Assembly: GCF_038443385.1 (NCBI RefSeq)
Contig: NZ_CP151726.1
Location: forward strand, 6,014,001-6,078,000
DNA length: 64,000 nt
Direction of reading: 5' to 3'
Source: Stieleria varia
GTDB lineage: Bacteria > Planctomycetota > Planctomycetia > Pirellulales > Pirellulaceae
Both the position numbers and the translations under genes were made by a program. Shown piece after piece: positions 56,701 through 64,000 of the stretch. The number at the start of each line of letters is the position of its first letter. Position 1 is the stretch's first letter. The notes under the pieces were generated by a model. That model had not been told where the DNA came from. It worked only from the letters and a program-made list of their open reading frames with translations, and ran no database searches.

Positions 56701-57183
56701 GGGCATGGATGCCTCTGGGATGCCGAAACGGGTAAACAAGTCCTCAACTGCGGCGATCAGTTGACACCCGCCGTCGCATTCAGCCCCAGCAACCAACGCG
56801 TGGCATTTGTCGGCGCTCGCGAAACTTGCGTGTGGGATCTGGTCAACAAACGGCAGATCGCCAAATTGCCTTGCGGCGGCAACGGAGTTGTCTTTCAGGA
56901 GGATGAAACGCAACTGATTCTTGCCGGTCAAAGCATATCTGTTTGGGACATCTCGACCGCACGTGAAATACCGACCACGTTTGGCTCCGGCGCGGCGGAC
57001 AGCATCGCTTTGTCGCCAGACGGCCGCCGAATATATGCTCTCAAGCCGGGTGAAGTTCGGATTTTCAGCAATCGAGATTGGAACCACCTGCTCACGCTAC
57101 GCTGTGCCACCCCACGAACTGCAGCAGAACTCGAGGCCCTCTTTGACGAAGTCGCCAGAAAGCCTCAGGTGGCGAAACGTTGA
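53779..57183 (+). CDS. Ser/Thr protein kinase with membrane helix, coiled coil and WD40 repeats
   Basis: About 1134 residues from ATG 53779 (MDQAARIRQLLDQYREALRQ); the frame is open from 53605. A helical N-terminal part (1-70) precedes a PknB-like kinase domain (about 90-360): GEGSFGQVWRGM, VAVKLLKREH with the ATP-binding Lys, HRDLKPANILVD, LTDFGLAR and MAPEQASGRADQLGPAVDIY. All catalytic residues are present. A membrane helix (AAALVATLLLVSLVGGATVW, about 390) is followed by a coiled coil (EKSLAEQEKSRAEQERNTAA) and, from about 530, WD40-type repeats with WDLQTLQPLQ, VWDVETGEERL, AWDLETRQEV and VWDISTAREIP. This is the common planctomycete eSTK-WD40 type, with the propeller outside the cytoplasm. 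The gene stands alone, flanked on both sides by direct copies of the multi-hairpin repeat. Confidence 0.92.
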   Translation: MDQAARIRQLLDQYREALRQDSDYDLSAVYQSHPDLMPELKRMFEALRSDILFSLSERTRTFHPDSSATETLDLESTETTSDPQRLSVRYVGEYRLDSILGEGSFGQVWRGMQLSLSRPVAVKLLKREHQHPDLVARFRREAMLLARLQHPNIVSVLEVNECDGVHYIAMEFVEGTDLKHVIQQGLPTPHWSARAMATAAQAVAHAHEADLIHRDLKPANILVDTNSQLKLTDFGLARQTTGGTELTKTGAIVGTISYMAPEQASGRADQLGPAVDIYAIGATLYHLLTGRPPFPSRDGLHDLAVLDEIRERNPVPPRRLCPDRNIPRDLETICLKCLEKEPRLRYESAAALAADLTRFLDGDPILARPTSLWERTWRRAKKRPMAAALVATLLLVSLVGGATVWTLSLKTTRLTNEVESVRQEKSFAEQEKSLAEQEKSRAEQERNTAAATAVAKEQEAEAANQQKAWQEYTTDMQLVGTAWQAGKMEVVRDLLNKHRPENDPGATDLRGPEWHYWDFRVHNTSQLIPAAHGRSAAVSSDGRRLAMADETHATIWDLQTLQPLQRWRISPGRPTNFADSSDHHGEFDHSVAFSPSGRLCAATNFRIMRDRRVGSVRVWDVETGEERLAITGDRFIGGRAVCFSPDERLVLAGGYGYAYKAWDLETRQEVIPKLRSSDPTNPSFVKVGTPWSGEVVVWDMAFWRNILMLRCDLLGPSFPDWPHPEKQVTPWIHSEIPLRLRGPTRQHRTVYGYDGVELYAAVRNDDDTLDLHQMANPRVNGIEVKRLEGGPVSCVTIRDQALVAAGRDRVIRIWETHLMRSPRELRGSEQEITGMALSPDHNVLITFPPTRVWRLDQQSEFALPLPPVAPHLINRIDSHGKQYCVTHQSRNVKLIDDTQGRVIADIPCEQFVGAWFSPDDRRVAVTLSDKKRFTTQLWDLVTEQRIAELPIFGRAGNPHAFSGGAFSSDGRWLAGHGCLWDAETGKQVLNCGDQLTPAVAFSPSNQRVAFVGARETCVWDLVNKRQIAKLPCGGNGVVFQEDETQLILAGQSISVWDISTAREIPTTFGSGAADSIALSPDGRRIYALKPGEVRIFSNRDWNHLLTLRCATPRTAAELEALFDEVARKPQVAKR

Positions 57184-57189
57184 GCCGAC

Positions 57190-57719
57190 GACTCGTTCAC
57201 GTGGCTCTGCAGGACATCCCAAGCGGCGACAGATCCGGCACGGCATCATCCACAATCTGTCGCCGGCTTCGCCGCTTGGCTGGAATCGTCCCAAAACGCC
57301 ACCTGGGACTGACGTCCCAGGCTTTATGCTTCCGCCGCCTCCGCGGCTTATTGTTGTTTCCTGGCAGCTACAAACGAGAAAACACGGACAGAGCACCCTG
57401 TTGGAGCAACGCGTTGGACGAAACGGCGCAGAGGAGAAATTGGGATTGAGATCCGTTCGTTGATTCCCGTGCGGGAATCGGTAAGGTGCCATGTCCCCGT
57501 AAGCCTGTCCCCGTAAGCCTAAAGTGCAATGTCCCCGTAAGATTCCCGTAAGTCCGATAAGCCCCGTGGATGATTGCACGCGAAGGCGCTAAGGCGCGAA
57601 GGGGGGGTACCTTTCTTCGCGCCTTTGCGTCTTCGCGTGAGTATTGATGGATGACGGAGACCACCTGATATCGTTCTTGGTCTGTTCGTAGTCGCGGATG
57701 CGACGACAGCATAAAGCAT
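57190..57719. repeat. Divergent copy of the multi-hairpin repeat directly after the kinase gene
   Basis: The unit starts at about 57215 with CAAGCGGCGACAGATCCGGC and includes AATCTGTCGCCGGCTTCG, ACTGACGTCCCAGGCTTTAT, GATTCCCGTGCGGGAATC and the CACGCGAAGGCGCTAAGG arm, ending AAGCATG at 57719. It is more divergent than the three tandem copies that follow, and contains the short duplication of GTAAGCCTGTCCCC. No gene is seen. Confidence 0.78.
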
Positions 57720-59212
57720 GGGGCGTCAGCCCCATGAGACGCCCAAAACCGCGACAAAAAAGCCGCGGAGCGGCGACAGATCCAGCACGGCAACATCGAC
57801 AATCTGTCGCCGCCTTCGCGGTTGGCCTGGAATCGTCGCGAAAAGAGACCTGGAACTGACGTCCCAGGCTTTATGCTTCCGCCGCCCCCGCGGCTTATTT
57901 GTGTTTGCTGGAAGTCTTAAAGAGGAGAACAGGGAGAGCGCACCTTGTTGGAGAACCGCGTTGTACGAAGCGGTGCGGAGGAAAAAACGGGATTGAGATC
58001 GATTCGGTGAACCGGTGCGGCAATCAGCAAAGTGCTGTGTTCCCGCAAGCCCGACAAACCCCGTGGATGTTTGCACGCGAAGGCGCTAAGGCGCGAAGGG
58101 GGGGTACCTTTCTTCGCGCCTTTGCGTCTTCGCGTGAGTATTGATGGATGACGGAGACCACCTGATATCGTTCTTGGTCTGTTCGTAGTCGCGGATGCGA
58201 CGACAGCATAAAGCATGGGGCGTCAGCCCCATGAGACGCCCAAAACCGCGACAAAAAAGCCGCGAAGGCGGCGACAGATACCGCACGGCATCATCGACAA
58301 ACTGTCGCCGCCTTCGCGGCTGGCCTGGAATCGTTGCGAAACGAGACCTGGGACTGACGTCTCAGGCTTTATGCTTCCGCCGCCTCCGCGGCTTATTTGT
58401 GTTTGCTGGAAGTCTTAAAGAGTAGAACAGGGAGAGCGCACCTTGTTGGAGAACCGCGTTGTACGAAGCGGTGCGGAGGAAAAAACGGGATTGAGATCGA
58501 TTCGGTGAACCGGTGCGGCAATCAGCAAAGTGCTGTGTTCCCGCAAGCCCGATAAGCCCCGTGGATGTTTGCACGCGAAGGCGCTAAGGCGCGAAGGGGG
58601 GGTTACCTTTCTTCGCGCCTTTGCGTCTTCGCGTGAGTGTTGATGGATGACGGGGGCCACCTGATATCGTTCTTCGTCTGTTCGTAGTCGCGGATGCGAC
58701 GACAGCATAAAGCATGGGGCGTCAGCCCCATGAGACGCCCAAAACCGCGACAAAAAAGCCGCGAAGCGGCGACAGATCCAGCACGGCAACATCGACAATC
58801 TGTCGCCGCCTTCGCGGTTGGCCTGGAATCGTCGCGAAAAGAGACCTGGAACTGACGTCCCAGGCTTTATGCTTCCGCCGCCTCCGCGGCTTATTTGTGT
58901 TTGCTGGAAGTCTTAAAGAGGAGAACAGGGAGAGCGCACCTTGTTGGAGAACCGCGTTGTACGAAGCGGTGCGGAGGAAAAAACGGGATTGAGATCGATT
59001 CGGTGAACCGGTGCGGCAATCAGCAAAGTGCTGTGTTCCCGCAAGCCCGACAAACCCCGTGGATGTTTGCACGCGAAGGCGCTAAGGCGCGAAGGGGGGG
59101 TACCTTTCTTCGCGCCTTTGCGTCTTCGCGTGAGTATTGATGGATGACGGAGACCACCTGATATCGTTCTTGGTCTGTTCGTAGTCGCGGATGCGACGAC
59201 AGCATAAAGCAT
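57720..59212. repeat. Tandem array: three units of about 498 bp of the multi-hairpin repeat
   Basis: Units begin with GGGGCGTCAGCCCC at 57720, 58217 and 58716 (periods 497 and 499), and a fourth partial unit begins at 59213. The copies are nearly identical. Each holds: the palindrome GGGGCGTCAGCCCC; a stem with arms GCCGCGAAGGCGGCGACAG and CTGTCGCCGCCTTCGCGGC (perfect in the second unit, loop about 24 bp); CCTGGGACTGACGTCCCAGG; and a long stem with arms CACGCGAAGGCGCTAAGGCG and the near complement in CGCCTTTGCGTCTTCGCGTG. Short open frames in these units recur with the period and are artefacts of the repeat. The array is non-coding and direct in orientation. Confidence 0.88.
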
Positions 59213-59545
59213 GGGGCGTCAGCCCCATGAGACGCCCAAAACCGCGACAAAAAAGCCGCGGAGCGGCGACAGATACCGCACGGCATCATCGACAATCTGT
59301 CGCCGCCTTCGCGGTTGGCCTGGAATCGTCGCGAAACGCCACCTGGGACTCTATGCTTCCGCCGCCTCCGCGGCTTATTGTTGTTTGCCGGCAGCTATAA
59401 ACGAGAAAACAGGGACAGAGCCCCCGGTTGGATCAATGCGTTGTAAGAAGCGGTGCGGAAGAAAAAACGGGATTGAGATCGATTCAGTGATTCCCGTGCG
59501 GCAATCGGTAAAGTGCCATGTTCCCGAAAGCTTGTCCCAATCGAA
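59213..59545. repeat. Fourth, partial and diverged unit of the tandem array
   Basis: It starts like the others, with GGGGCGTCAGCCCC at 59213, keeps the AATCTGTCGCCGCCTTCGCG stem, but lacks part of the CCTGGGACTGACGTCC palindrome (only CCTGGGACT remains) and changes after GATTCCCGTGCGGCAATCGG. It stops near 59545, 60 bp before the end of the nucleotidyltransferase gene. Confidence 0.75.
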
Positions 59546-59605
59546 TTCTATAGCCAGTTCCATCCACCGGTGATTGATTGAGAAGAGCAACGACGACCAA
59601 GACCT

Positions 59606-60367
59606 CTACTTTCTCCGCTTCGCCGCACGCATCGCCTCAAGCTCTTTCATCAATGGTCGCCAGTATCGCTGATCGGCCTCACGCTCCAACGCTCGCTCTT
59701 TCTCTAATTCTTGCGTCAAAGCGGTGCGGCTCGCAGACATCGTTTCGACGAGCAACGGCCTCGTCTTCATAGCTTCCTGAAGCAAATCGGGATGCTCGGC
59801 AGCCACTCGGATTAAAACCTCCGGCGTTCGAGATTCACGAAGCCAGAATCGTACTCGGTCTTCGGTTGGCTCGTCGCGATTCTGATCATAGTGCGCATCG
59901 ATTAATCTGCGAATCATCGGCCAATCCTTGTCTCGCTGAGTTTTCTTAGCGCGGACCAAGTCTTCGATGCCAAGTAGTTCGTAAATAACTCCATCCGCAT
60001 CCTCGATTGTAGTTCGCTGTTCCCACAGCGACTCGAAATCGTCGCAACCTCTCATTTTGGTCAATACGTCCAAACGAATTTGAGAGGATTCAGGATGAAA
60101 ACAACGAAAGTGAATTGCATGCCCACGCTCGAGGTAAGTCCAGTCCTTTGGCGGAACGGCAATACATTTGGCTTCAAGCTCGTCAAGAGCCGAATCTAGC
60201 CGATTGAGATTTTCAGTTTCGGCGAGGATTACGATATCGCAATCTCTGCTAAACTCGGCCGCGCCGTAGAACACGCACGCTTGACCGCCCATAAGCAGGT
60301 ACCGAACCCCGTGGCATGAAAGCGTCGAAAGGACTTTGACTATCGGGTTCGGGATCAAGAGAGCCAC
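59606..60367 (-). CDS. Nucleotidyltransferase-fold protein, AbiEii/DUF6036-like
   Basis: A 253-residue protein, start GTG 60367. The nucleotidyltransferase core is near the N-terminus: VRYLLMGGQACVFYGAAEFS with the GG motif, then RDCDIVI with the Asp-x-Asp metal site, and later IRLDVLTKMRG with the third acidic residue. A helical C-terminal part follows (DLVRAKKTQRDKDWPMIRRL and a charged tail, ALEREADQRYWRPLMKELEA). Such folds occur in toxins of type IV systems (AbiEii), in MNT/HEPN antitoxins and in other tRNA- or protein-modifying enzymes. The start lies inside the upstream gene, overlapping it by 119 bp. Function as toxin is inference from fold and context. Confidence 0.8.
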   Translation of the reverse strand: MALLIPNPIVKVLSTLSCHGVRYLLMGGQACVFYGAAEFSRDCDIVILAETENLNRLDSALDELEAKCIAVPPKDWTYLERGHAIHFRCFHPESSQIRLDVLTKMRGCDDFESLWEQRTTIEDADGVIYELLGIEDLVRAKKTQRDKDWPMIRRLIDAHYDQNRDEPTEDRVRFWLRESRTPEVLIRVAAEHPDLLQEAMKTRPLLVETMSASRTALTQELEKERALEREADQRYWRPLMKELEAMRAAKRRK

Positions 60368-60503
60368 CTACCTGGAGATAAAACTGCCACAACTTCTTTG
60401 ATTCCTCCCAACGCTCCAGAGGCGTTAGGCGATACCATTCCGTCCAAGAATCTTCTTGGTCGCGAGCTTCGTTCAGTCGCTGGAGATGTTGTTCTGGAGA
60501 CAT
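60249..60503 (-). CDS. Small partner protein overlapping the nucleotidyltransferase gene
   Basis: An 84-residue protein from ATG 60503: MSPEQHLQRLNEARDQEDSW, TEWYRLTPLERWEESKKLWQ, FYLQVGGSLDPEPDSQSPFD, then a basic end with GRSSVRVLRRGRV. The composition is protein-like along the whole length, including the part that overlaps the next gene in another frame (60249-60367), and the ending is conserved-looking in similar planctomycete proteins as far as I recall. Acidic N-terminal and basic C-terminal halves suggest a binding protein. With the nucleotidyltransferase it could make a two-gene toxin-antitoxin or regulator unit. Confidence 0.6.
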   Translation of the reverse strand: MSPEQHLQRLNEARDQEDSWTEWYRLTPLERWEESKKLWQFYLQVGGSLDPEPDSQSPFDAFMPRGSVPAYGRSSVRVLRRGRV

Positions 60504-60765
60504 GCCACCATTCTACGCGAGTCTCGACTCTAAAGGAAGCGAAACCATTTTCTCATTCGGACCAAGAAAACAAACCGCCCCCGTTAGTTTTGCGGGCTGG
60601 GGACATCGTGCGTTGGGGACAGACCACCATGTCACGATCATTTGGACAGCAGGAGGATTAACACGCGAATCCTGTGTTGATTGACGATGGGGGCCGTCTG
60701 ATATCGTTCTTCGTCTGTTCGCAGTCGCGGATGCGACGACAGCATAAAGCATGGGGCGTGAGCCC

Positions 60766-62382
60766 TTGTCTTTACCCACAAGTCTACCAATCGGCGTGAA
60801 ACGCGAGGGATTTTCACGTCGTTTTTGTCCGTGTGAGTGATCGCGTGAAACACGATGAAGGTGAATTGGTCGTTGTCAATCGCAAAGATTGCGTTGTGGC
60901 CAGGATGATTTGGAAGCTACCAAGAAGCGCCGGCAAGGAGGTGTCGGCCTAGTCACAGATTTTTTTGAGGGAATGGATTGTGATGAAAGTGCTCGACAAT
61001 GCGCAGTGGGTTGAGGAACATTTCTCCAATTGCGATTTGGGGGACCCTCGACGGAATAAACGATTACAGACCGTCGCTAAAAATATGCTCGACGCTCCGG
61101 ATCAGTCTTTGTGCAAACAGAACACAAAATGGTCCGATCTGAAGGCCGCGTACGGGTTGTTCAATCGACCCGAAGCGACATTGGATTCGATCGCTTCATC
61201 ACATTGGAATAAGACTCGCGATACAAAGCCCGGTCGGTATTTGTTAATCAGCGATACAACCGACATCGACCACTTCTCTCACAAGGCGACCACAGGCCTT
61301 GGGATGTTGGGCAGTGGCGTCGGTCGCGGGTTTCAATTGCACAATTGCTTGATGTACGATTGTGATAACGAGCAAATTGTCGGCGAAGCGGGGGCAATTC
61401 TATTCAAACGAAAACATGTCCCAAAAGATGAAACTCGGACACAACGCCTGAAACGTTATCGCGAAAGCAGCTTGTGGGGAGATCTTGTCGATCGCATCGG
61501 GCCTTCCCCGGAGGGTAGCCAGTGGGTCCACGTTTTTGATCGTGGTGGCGATAGCTTCGAAACCATGTGCCATATCGTTAGGACTGGGGATGACTGGGTA
61601 ATTCGTGCTTCGAGGCTTTCGCGTAAAGTCATCGATAATCGCGGAGAAAAGGTGAGCCTTAGGCAGGCTGTGGGCAATGCAATGCGCGTTGGCACTTATG
61701 AATTATCTTTGCGCAGCCGCCCAGGAGTGAAGGCAAGAACGGCAACGATGGAGATACTCGTTGCCGAAGCAACCTTTCCTCGTCCGTCACAGGTGAGCCC
61801 GAAGATTCGGAGCTTTGGGATCGAAGAAATCACGATGAATGTGGTGGTTGTACGAGAAGTCAATGCACCAAAGGGAGTCTCATCTATTGAGTGGGTCTTA
61901 TTGACAAGTCTTCCAGCGGCGACACTGGAAGATGCTTGGCAGGTCGTCTCGGATTATGAAAATCGTTGGCTGATCGAGGAGTACCACAAAGTACTTAAAT
62001 CCGGATGTAATCTTGAAGGCCACTCGTTGCGTTCGGCGGATCGTCTGGAAGCTCAGATCGCATTGACCAGTGTGATAGGTGTCCGCTTGTTTCAGTTGAA
62101 ACTTGTTGGACGCAACGACCAGACCGCCAAGGCCAGAAATCGAATTCCGCACGCTTGGCTGCGTTGTCTTGCCGTGTACCGCCCCAAGTTGAAACTCACT
62201 AAGCTAACGGTTTACGAATTTTTTCGTCAAGTTGCCAACCTGGGTGGATTCATTGGGCGAAAAAGCGACGGCGAGCCAGGCTGGCACACCATCTGGTACG
62301 GATTCCAGAAACTTCAGCTCCTAGTTGCCGGAATGGAACTTGCTGATACAAAAAAGGCGTGACGACTTGTGGGTAAAGACAA
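60766..62382 (+). mobile_element. Complete IS4-family insertion sequence (1617 bp)
   Basis: The ends are inverted copies: TTGTCTTTACCCACAAGTC at the left (60766-60784) and GACTTGTGGGTAAAGACAA at the right (62364-62382). They are flanked by an exact 12-bp duplication, GGGCGTGAGCCC, at 60754-60765 and 62383-62394. The target is the palindrome of the dispersed multi-hairpin repeat (CATGGGGCGTGAGCCCCATGG before insertion, up to one base). A single transposase gene fills 60983-62362; about 200 bp of leader precede it. A 12-bp duplication fits the IS4 family. The element looks recent: ends and duplication are perfect. Confidence 0.92.
60983..62362 (+). CDS. IS4-family transposase
   Basis: About 459 residues from ATG 60983, ribosome-binding site GAGGGA. 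The N-terminal domain (WVEEHFSNCDLGDPRRNKRL, LKAAYGLFNRPEATLDSI) is Tn5-type. The DDE residues are in LLISDTTDIDH, HVFDRGGDSFE and the last Glu in YENRWLIEEYHKVLK, which matches the IS4 signature Y(2)R(3)E(6)K exactly. The gene is intact and should encode an active cut-and-paste transposase. Confidence 0.94.
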   Translation: MKVLDNAQWVEEHFSNCDLGDPRRNKRLQTVAKNMLDAPDQSLCKQNTKWSDLKAAYGLFNRPEATLDSIASSHWNKTRDTKPGRYLLISDTTDIDHFSHKATTGLGMLGSGVGRGFQLHNCLMYDCDNEQIVGEAGAILFKRKHVPKDETRTQRLKRYRESSLWGDLVDRIGPSPEGSQWVHVFDRGGDSFETMCHIVRTGDDWVIRASRLSRKVIDNRGEKVSLRQAVGNAMRVGTYELSLRSRPGVKARTATMEILVAEATFPRPSQVSPKIRSFGIEEITMNVVVVREVNAPKGVSSIEWVLLTSLPAATLEDAWQVVSDYENRWLIEEYHKVLKSGCNLEGHSLRSADRLEAQIALTSVIGVRLFQLKLVGRNDQTAKARNRIPHAWLRCLAVYRPKLKLTKLTVYEFFRQVANLGGFIGRKSDGEPGWHTIWYGFQKLQLLVAGMELADTKKA

Positions 62383-62560
62383 GGGCGTGAGCCCCATGGT
62401 GTGCCCATGACCGCGACCAAAAAGCCGTGGTGCGGCGACAGATCCGGCATGGCATCACCCAAAATCTGTCGCCGCTTCGCGGCTTGTCTGGAATCGTTGC
62501 GAAACGAGACCTGGGACTGACGTCTCAGGCTTTATGCTTCCGCCGCCTCCGCGGCTTATG
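62383..62560. repeat. Right part of the repeat unit split by the IS element
   Basis: After the duplicated GGGCGTGAGCCC the familiar unit continues: CCATGGTGTGCCCATGACCG, GCGGCGACAGATCCGGC, AATCTGTCGCCGCTTCGCGG, GGGACTGACGTCTCAGGC and CCGCCTCCGCGGCTTATGG. The left part, ending in CGCGGATGCGACGACAGCAT, lies at about 60700-60765. From 62561 to 62845 no gene or clear repeat is seen. Confidence 0.78.
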
Positions 62561-62845
62561 GTCGTTTGCTGGTCTTTGAGGTCTTCATGGGCAAAGCAGC
62601 AATGGGCCCTGCAGTGGCGATGCCTGTCCGCCGCGCAAGGATTGCCGCCAACCGATTGGGGAAGTTTGCTATTTTTCATTCCCATTGCCCACTCTGTCAT
62701 GCATAGCATGACCTACTGAGCGGCGGATCTGACTGGAAAACAGAAGTCCAGGCCAGAAGGGCTGCGGACTGGGCACGGTGAGTGGTGCAGCGCATGAAAA
62801 TGGGACCCACGTCGCGACGGCGTGAGTCCCATTCGTATGAAAGAG

Positions 62846-62930
62846 TGCGGATGAGAGGATTTGAACCTCCACGTCCTTATCGGACACTAGAACCTGAATC
62901 TAGCGCGTCTGCCAGTTCCGCCACATCCGC
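62846..62930 (-). tRNA. tRNA-Leu (anticodon CAG)
   Basis: Read on the minus strand from 62930, the acceptor GCGGATG pairs with CATCCGC and discriminator A at 62846. The D-arm (GGCGGAACTGGCAGACGC), anticodon stem CTAGA/TCTAG with loop TTCAGGT (anticodon CAG), a long variable arm (GTGTCCGATAAGGACGT) and the T arm GGAGGTTCAAATCCTC are all present. Length is 85 without CCA, which is not encoded. The long variable arm and the anticodon identify a leucine tRNA. Confidence 0.95.
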
Positions 62931-63150
62931 TTGGTTCTTTGATTCAGACGGTCGAGAAAACCGGCGAGTTCGGGGAAATCGCCAAAGTGCCTGCCGCTGA
63001 ATTTGAGTCGAGAGCGTATCGGCTCGATTTTTGAATGGCAAGATGGCCTGACTGTTTTTCCGCAAGTTGTTTGGACTGATCCGGAGGAATGATACGGTTG
63101 TTGGGGATGTCGCTGGTGTTGGGCGATCAGTGATGGGCAGCCAGGGGTAT

Positions 63151-63170
63151 GTCAGCCTGGAAAGGCTGAC
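63151..63170. repeat. Short palindromic dispersed repeat
   Basis: GTCAGCCTGGAAAGGCTGAC is a perfect 8-bp stem with loop GGAA in the 340-bp gap between the tRNA gene and the last gene. This sequence type is frequent in planctomycete intergenic DNA. Nothing else stands out in the gap. Confidence 0.6.
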
Positions 63171-63272
63171 GTACGGGGTGTCGCCGTAGGCTGTGCCTTG
63201 TTGTGGCGGGTGGTTGTATCAGCCAAACTGGAGGGAAATGAATTTAGCCATGGGCTGCTGCTGGAGAGACTT

Positions 63273-64000
63273 GTGGAACTGCACTGTTTGGGAACAGCCG
63301 GGTATCACCCGAACGAGACTCGCCACACGAGCTGTTATTTCTTGCCAGCCGATGGGATCGTGCTGGACGCCGGCAGCGGCTTCTTTCGCCTGCCGGAATT
63401 GATCCAGACCGATTCCCTGGATGTCCTGTTGTCGCATTGCCATCTGGATCATGTCTTTGGACTGACTTTTTTGCTGGACGTGCTTTATCAGCGACCGGTT
63501 CAGAACGTTCGAATTTGGGGGGAATCAGAGAAACTGGCTGCGGTCCGCGAGCACCTCTTCTCAGAATTAGTCTTTCCTGTTCCCTTGGCGGCCCACTGGC
63601 ACCCCATTGATGAAACACCTCAGTTTCACGTCGGGGAGGTCATGGTGAGCTGGCGGGCTCAGGATCACCCTGGCGGTTCCGTCGGCTACCGACTGGATTG
63701 GCCGGGGGAGCCAGTTCGAGATCCGGGTAAGGAACCAAGTAGCGGCCCGCGGCGGATGCTGTATTTGACCGATACGGTGGGTGCGACCGATGCGGAATTC
63801 GTCAGCTGGGCGTCGGGAGCCGACTTGATGCTGCATGAGTGCAATTTCCGCGATTCCAGCCAAGAGTTGGCGAAAAAAACGGGGCACAGCTTTGCTTCGC
63901 GAGTAGGGGAAGTAGCGAGATTGACGAGGCCGAAAAAACTGCTTGTGGGGCACGTCAATCCGTTGGACCCGACACCGGAAACGATGCTCGGTGAAATCGC
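63273..64000 (+). CDS. MBL-fold metal-dependent hydrolase, 3' truncated by window end
   Basis: The frame is open from before 63200 to the end of the window; the best start is GTG 63273 (VELHCLGTAGYHPNETRHTS), where the family homology begins. The metallo-beta-lactamase motif HCHLDH is in LLSHCHLDHVFGLTFLLDVL, and the later metal ligands follow at DHPGGSVGYRLDW, YLTDTVGATDAEFVSW, LMLHECNF and KKLLVGHVNP. This is the RNase Z/ElaC-like subgroup of the fold; ribonuclease Z itself or a phosphonate/cyclic-nucleotide hydrolase are both possible. At least 242 residues are present and only the very end should be missing. Confidence 0.8.
   Translation, partial: MELHCLGTAGYHPNETRHTSCYFLPADGIVLDAGSGFFRLPELIQTDSLDVLLSHCHLDHVFGLTFLLDVLYQRPVQNVRIWGESEKLAAVREHLFSELVFPVPLAAHWHPIDETPQFHVGEVMVSWRAQDHPGGSVGYRLDWPGEPVRDPGKEPSSGPRRMLYLTDTVGATDAEFVSWASGADLMLHECNFRDSSQELAKKTGHSFASRVGEVARLTRPKKLLVGHVNPLDPTPETMLGEI

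Noticed and set aside
57720..59545. Periodic array as a possible CRISPR
   Set aside because: Units are about 498 bp and nearly identical along their whole length, with no short repeat/unique spacer pattern and no cas genes.
57368..59573. Many open frames of 60-160 codons in both strands, with peptides such as HAKTQRREER
   Set aside because: They recur with the 498-bp period and come from the non-coding repeat. Such peptides are known as spurious annotations in repeat-rich genomes.
63193..63402. Plus-strand frame with cysteine-rich start before the last gene
   Set aside because: The MBL motif HCHLDH and the rest of the family lie in another frame that stays open to the window end.

Overview
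The window looks like chromosome from a planctomycete close to Rhodopirellula (Pirellulaceae). The basis is the combination of a DUF1552 protein coupled to a large cytochrome-like PSD1/DUF1592-type protein, a secreted sulfatase, an SMP-30 lactonase-like protein, a SUMF1-domain protein, a PEP-CTERM protein, a WD40-tailed Ser/Thr kinase, giant PAS-rich hybrid kinases and dense dispersed palindromic repeats. The genus assignment is inference from gene content only.

Layout. 0.1-2.3 kb (minus): a TadE/TadG/TadE-type pilus accessory operon; the last TadE-like protein ends in a polyproline tail. 2.7-4.1 and about 8.8-9.5 kb (plus): two divergent FliG-like proteins with no other flagellar gene nearby. 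Between them lie proS and a minus-strand pair, a catalytically degenerate GH10-like protein followed by an SMP-30 protein. 9.5-14.9 kb: DUF1552/PSD1 pair and a sulfatase. 15.0-17.9 kb: a decayed mobile island with a broken serine recombinase carrying a MITE-like insert, a frameshifted HUH Rep-like gene and one intact PEP-CTERM gene. 18-20.6 kb: SUMF1 protein, PAP2 phosphatase, CsbD, cupin.

20.9-29.5 kb is the clearest functional unit: radical SAM (DNA repair type), DUF4130-UdgX fusion, MBL exonuclease, ATP-dependent DNA ligase, Lhr-core helicase and metallophosphoesterase, all on the plus strand and closely spaced. It reads as a complete repair cassette of the ligase-associated type with a covalent-trapping uracil glycosylase added. 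29.7-37.5 kb: a GH13 branching-enzyme-like protein, an AI-2E-type transporter and an RND efflux pair.

37.6-49.4 kb: two adjacent giant hybrid histidine kinases (1741 and 2180 aa), each with CheB, CheR, coiled coil, PAS array, HisKA/HATPase and receiver. The first contains a PAS domain with the complete signature of a flavin-binding LOV blue-light sensor. They are followed by small general-stress genes (GlsB-like, DUF892 ferritin-like, CsbD/DUF883, membrane proteins) at 49.4-52 kb.

52.2-62.6 kb is repeat-rich: direct copies of a multi-hairpin repeat of about 0.5 kb flank a Ser/Thr kinase-WD40 gene, expand to a tandem array at 57.7-59.5 kb, and host a MITE with a 9-bp duplication and an intact IS4-family element with a 12-bp duplication. 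A nucleotidyltransferase and a small partner gene overlap by 119 bp there. The window ends with tRNA-Leu(CAG) and the start of an MBL-fold hydrolase gene.
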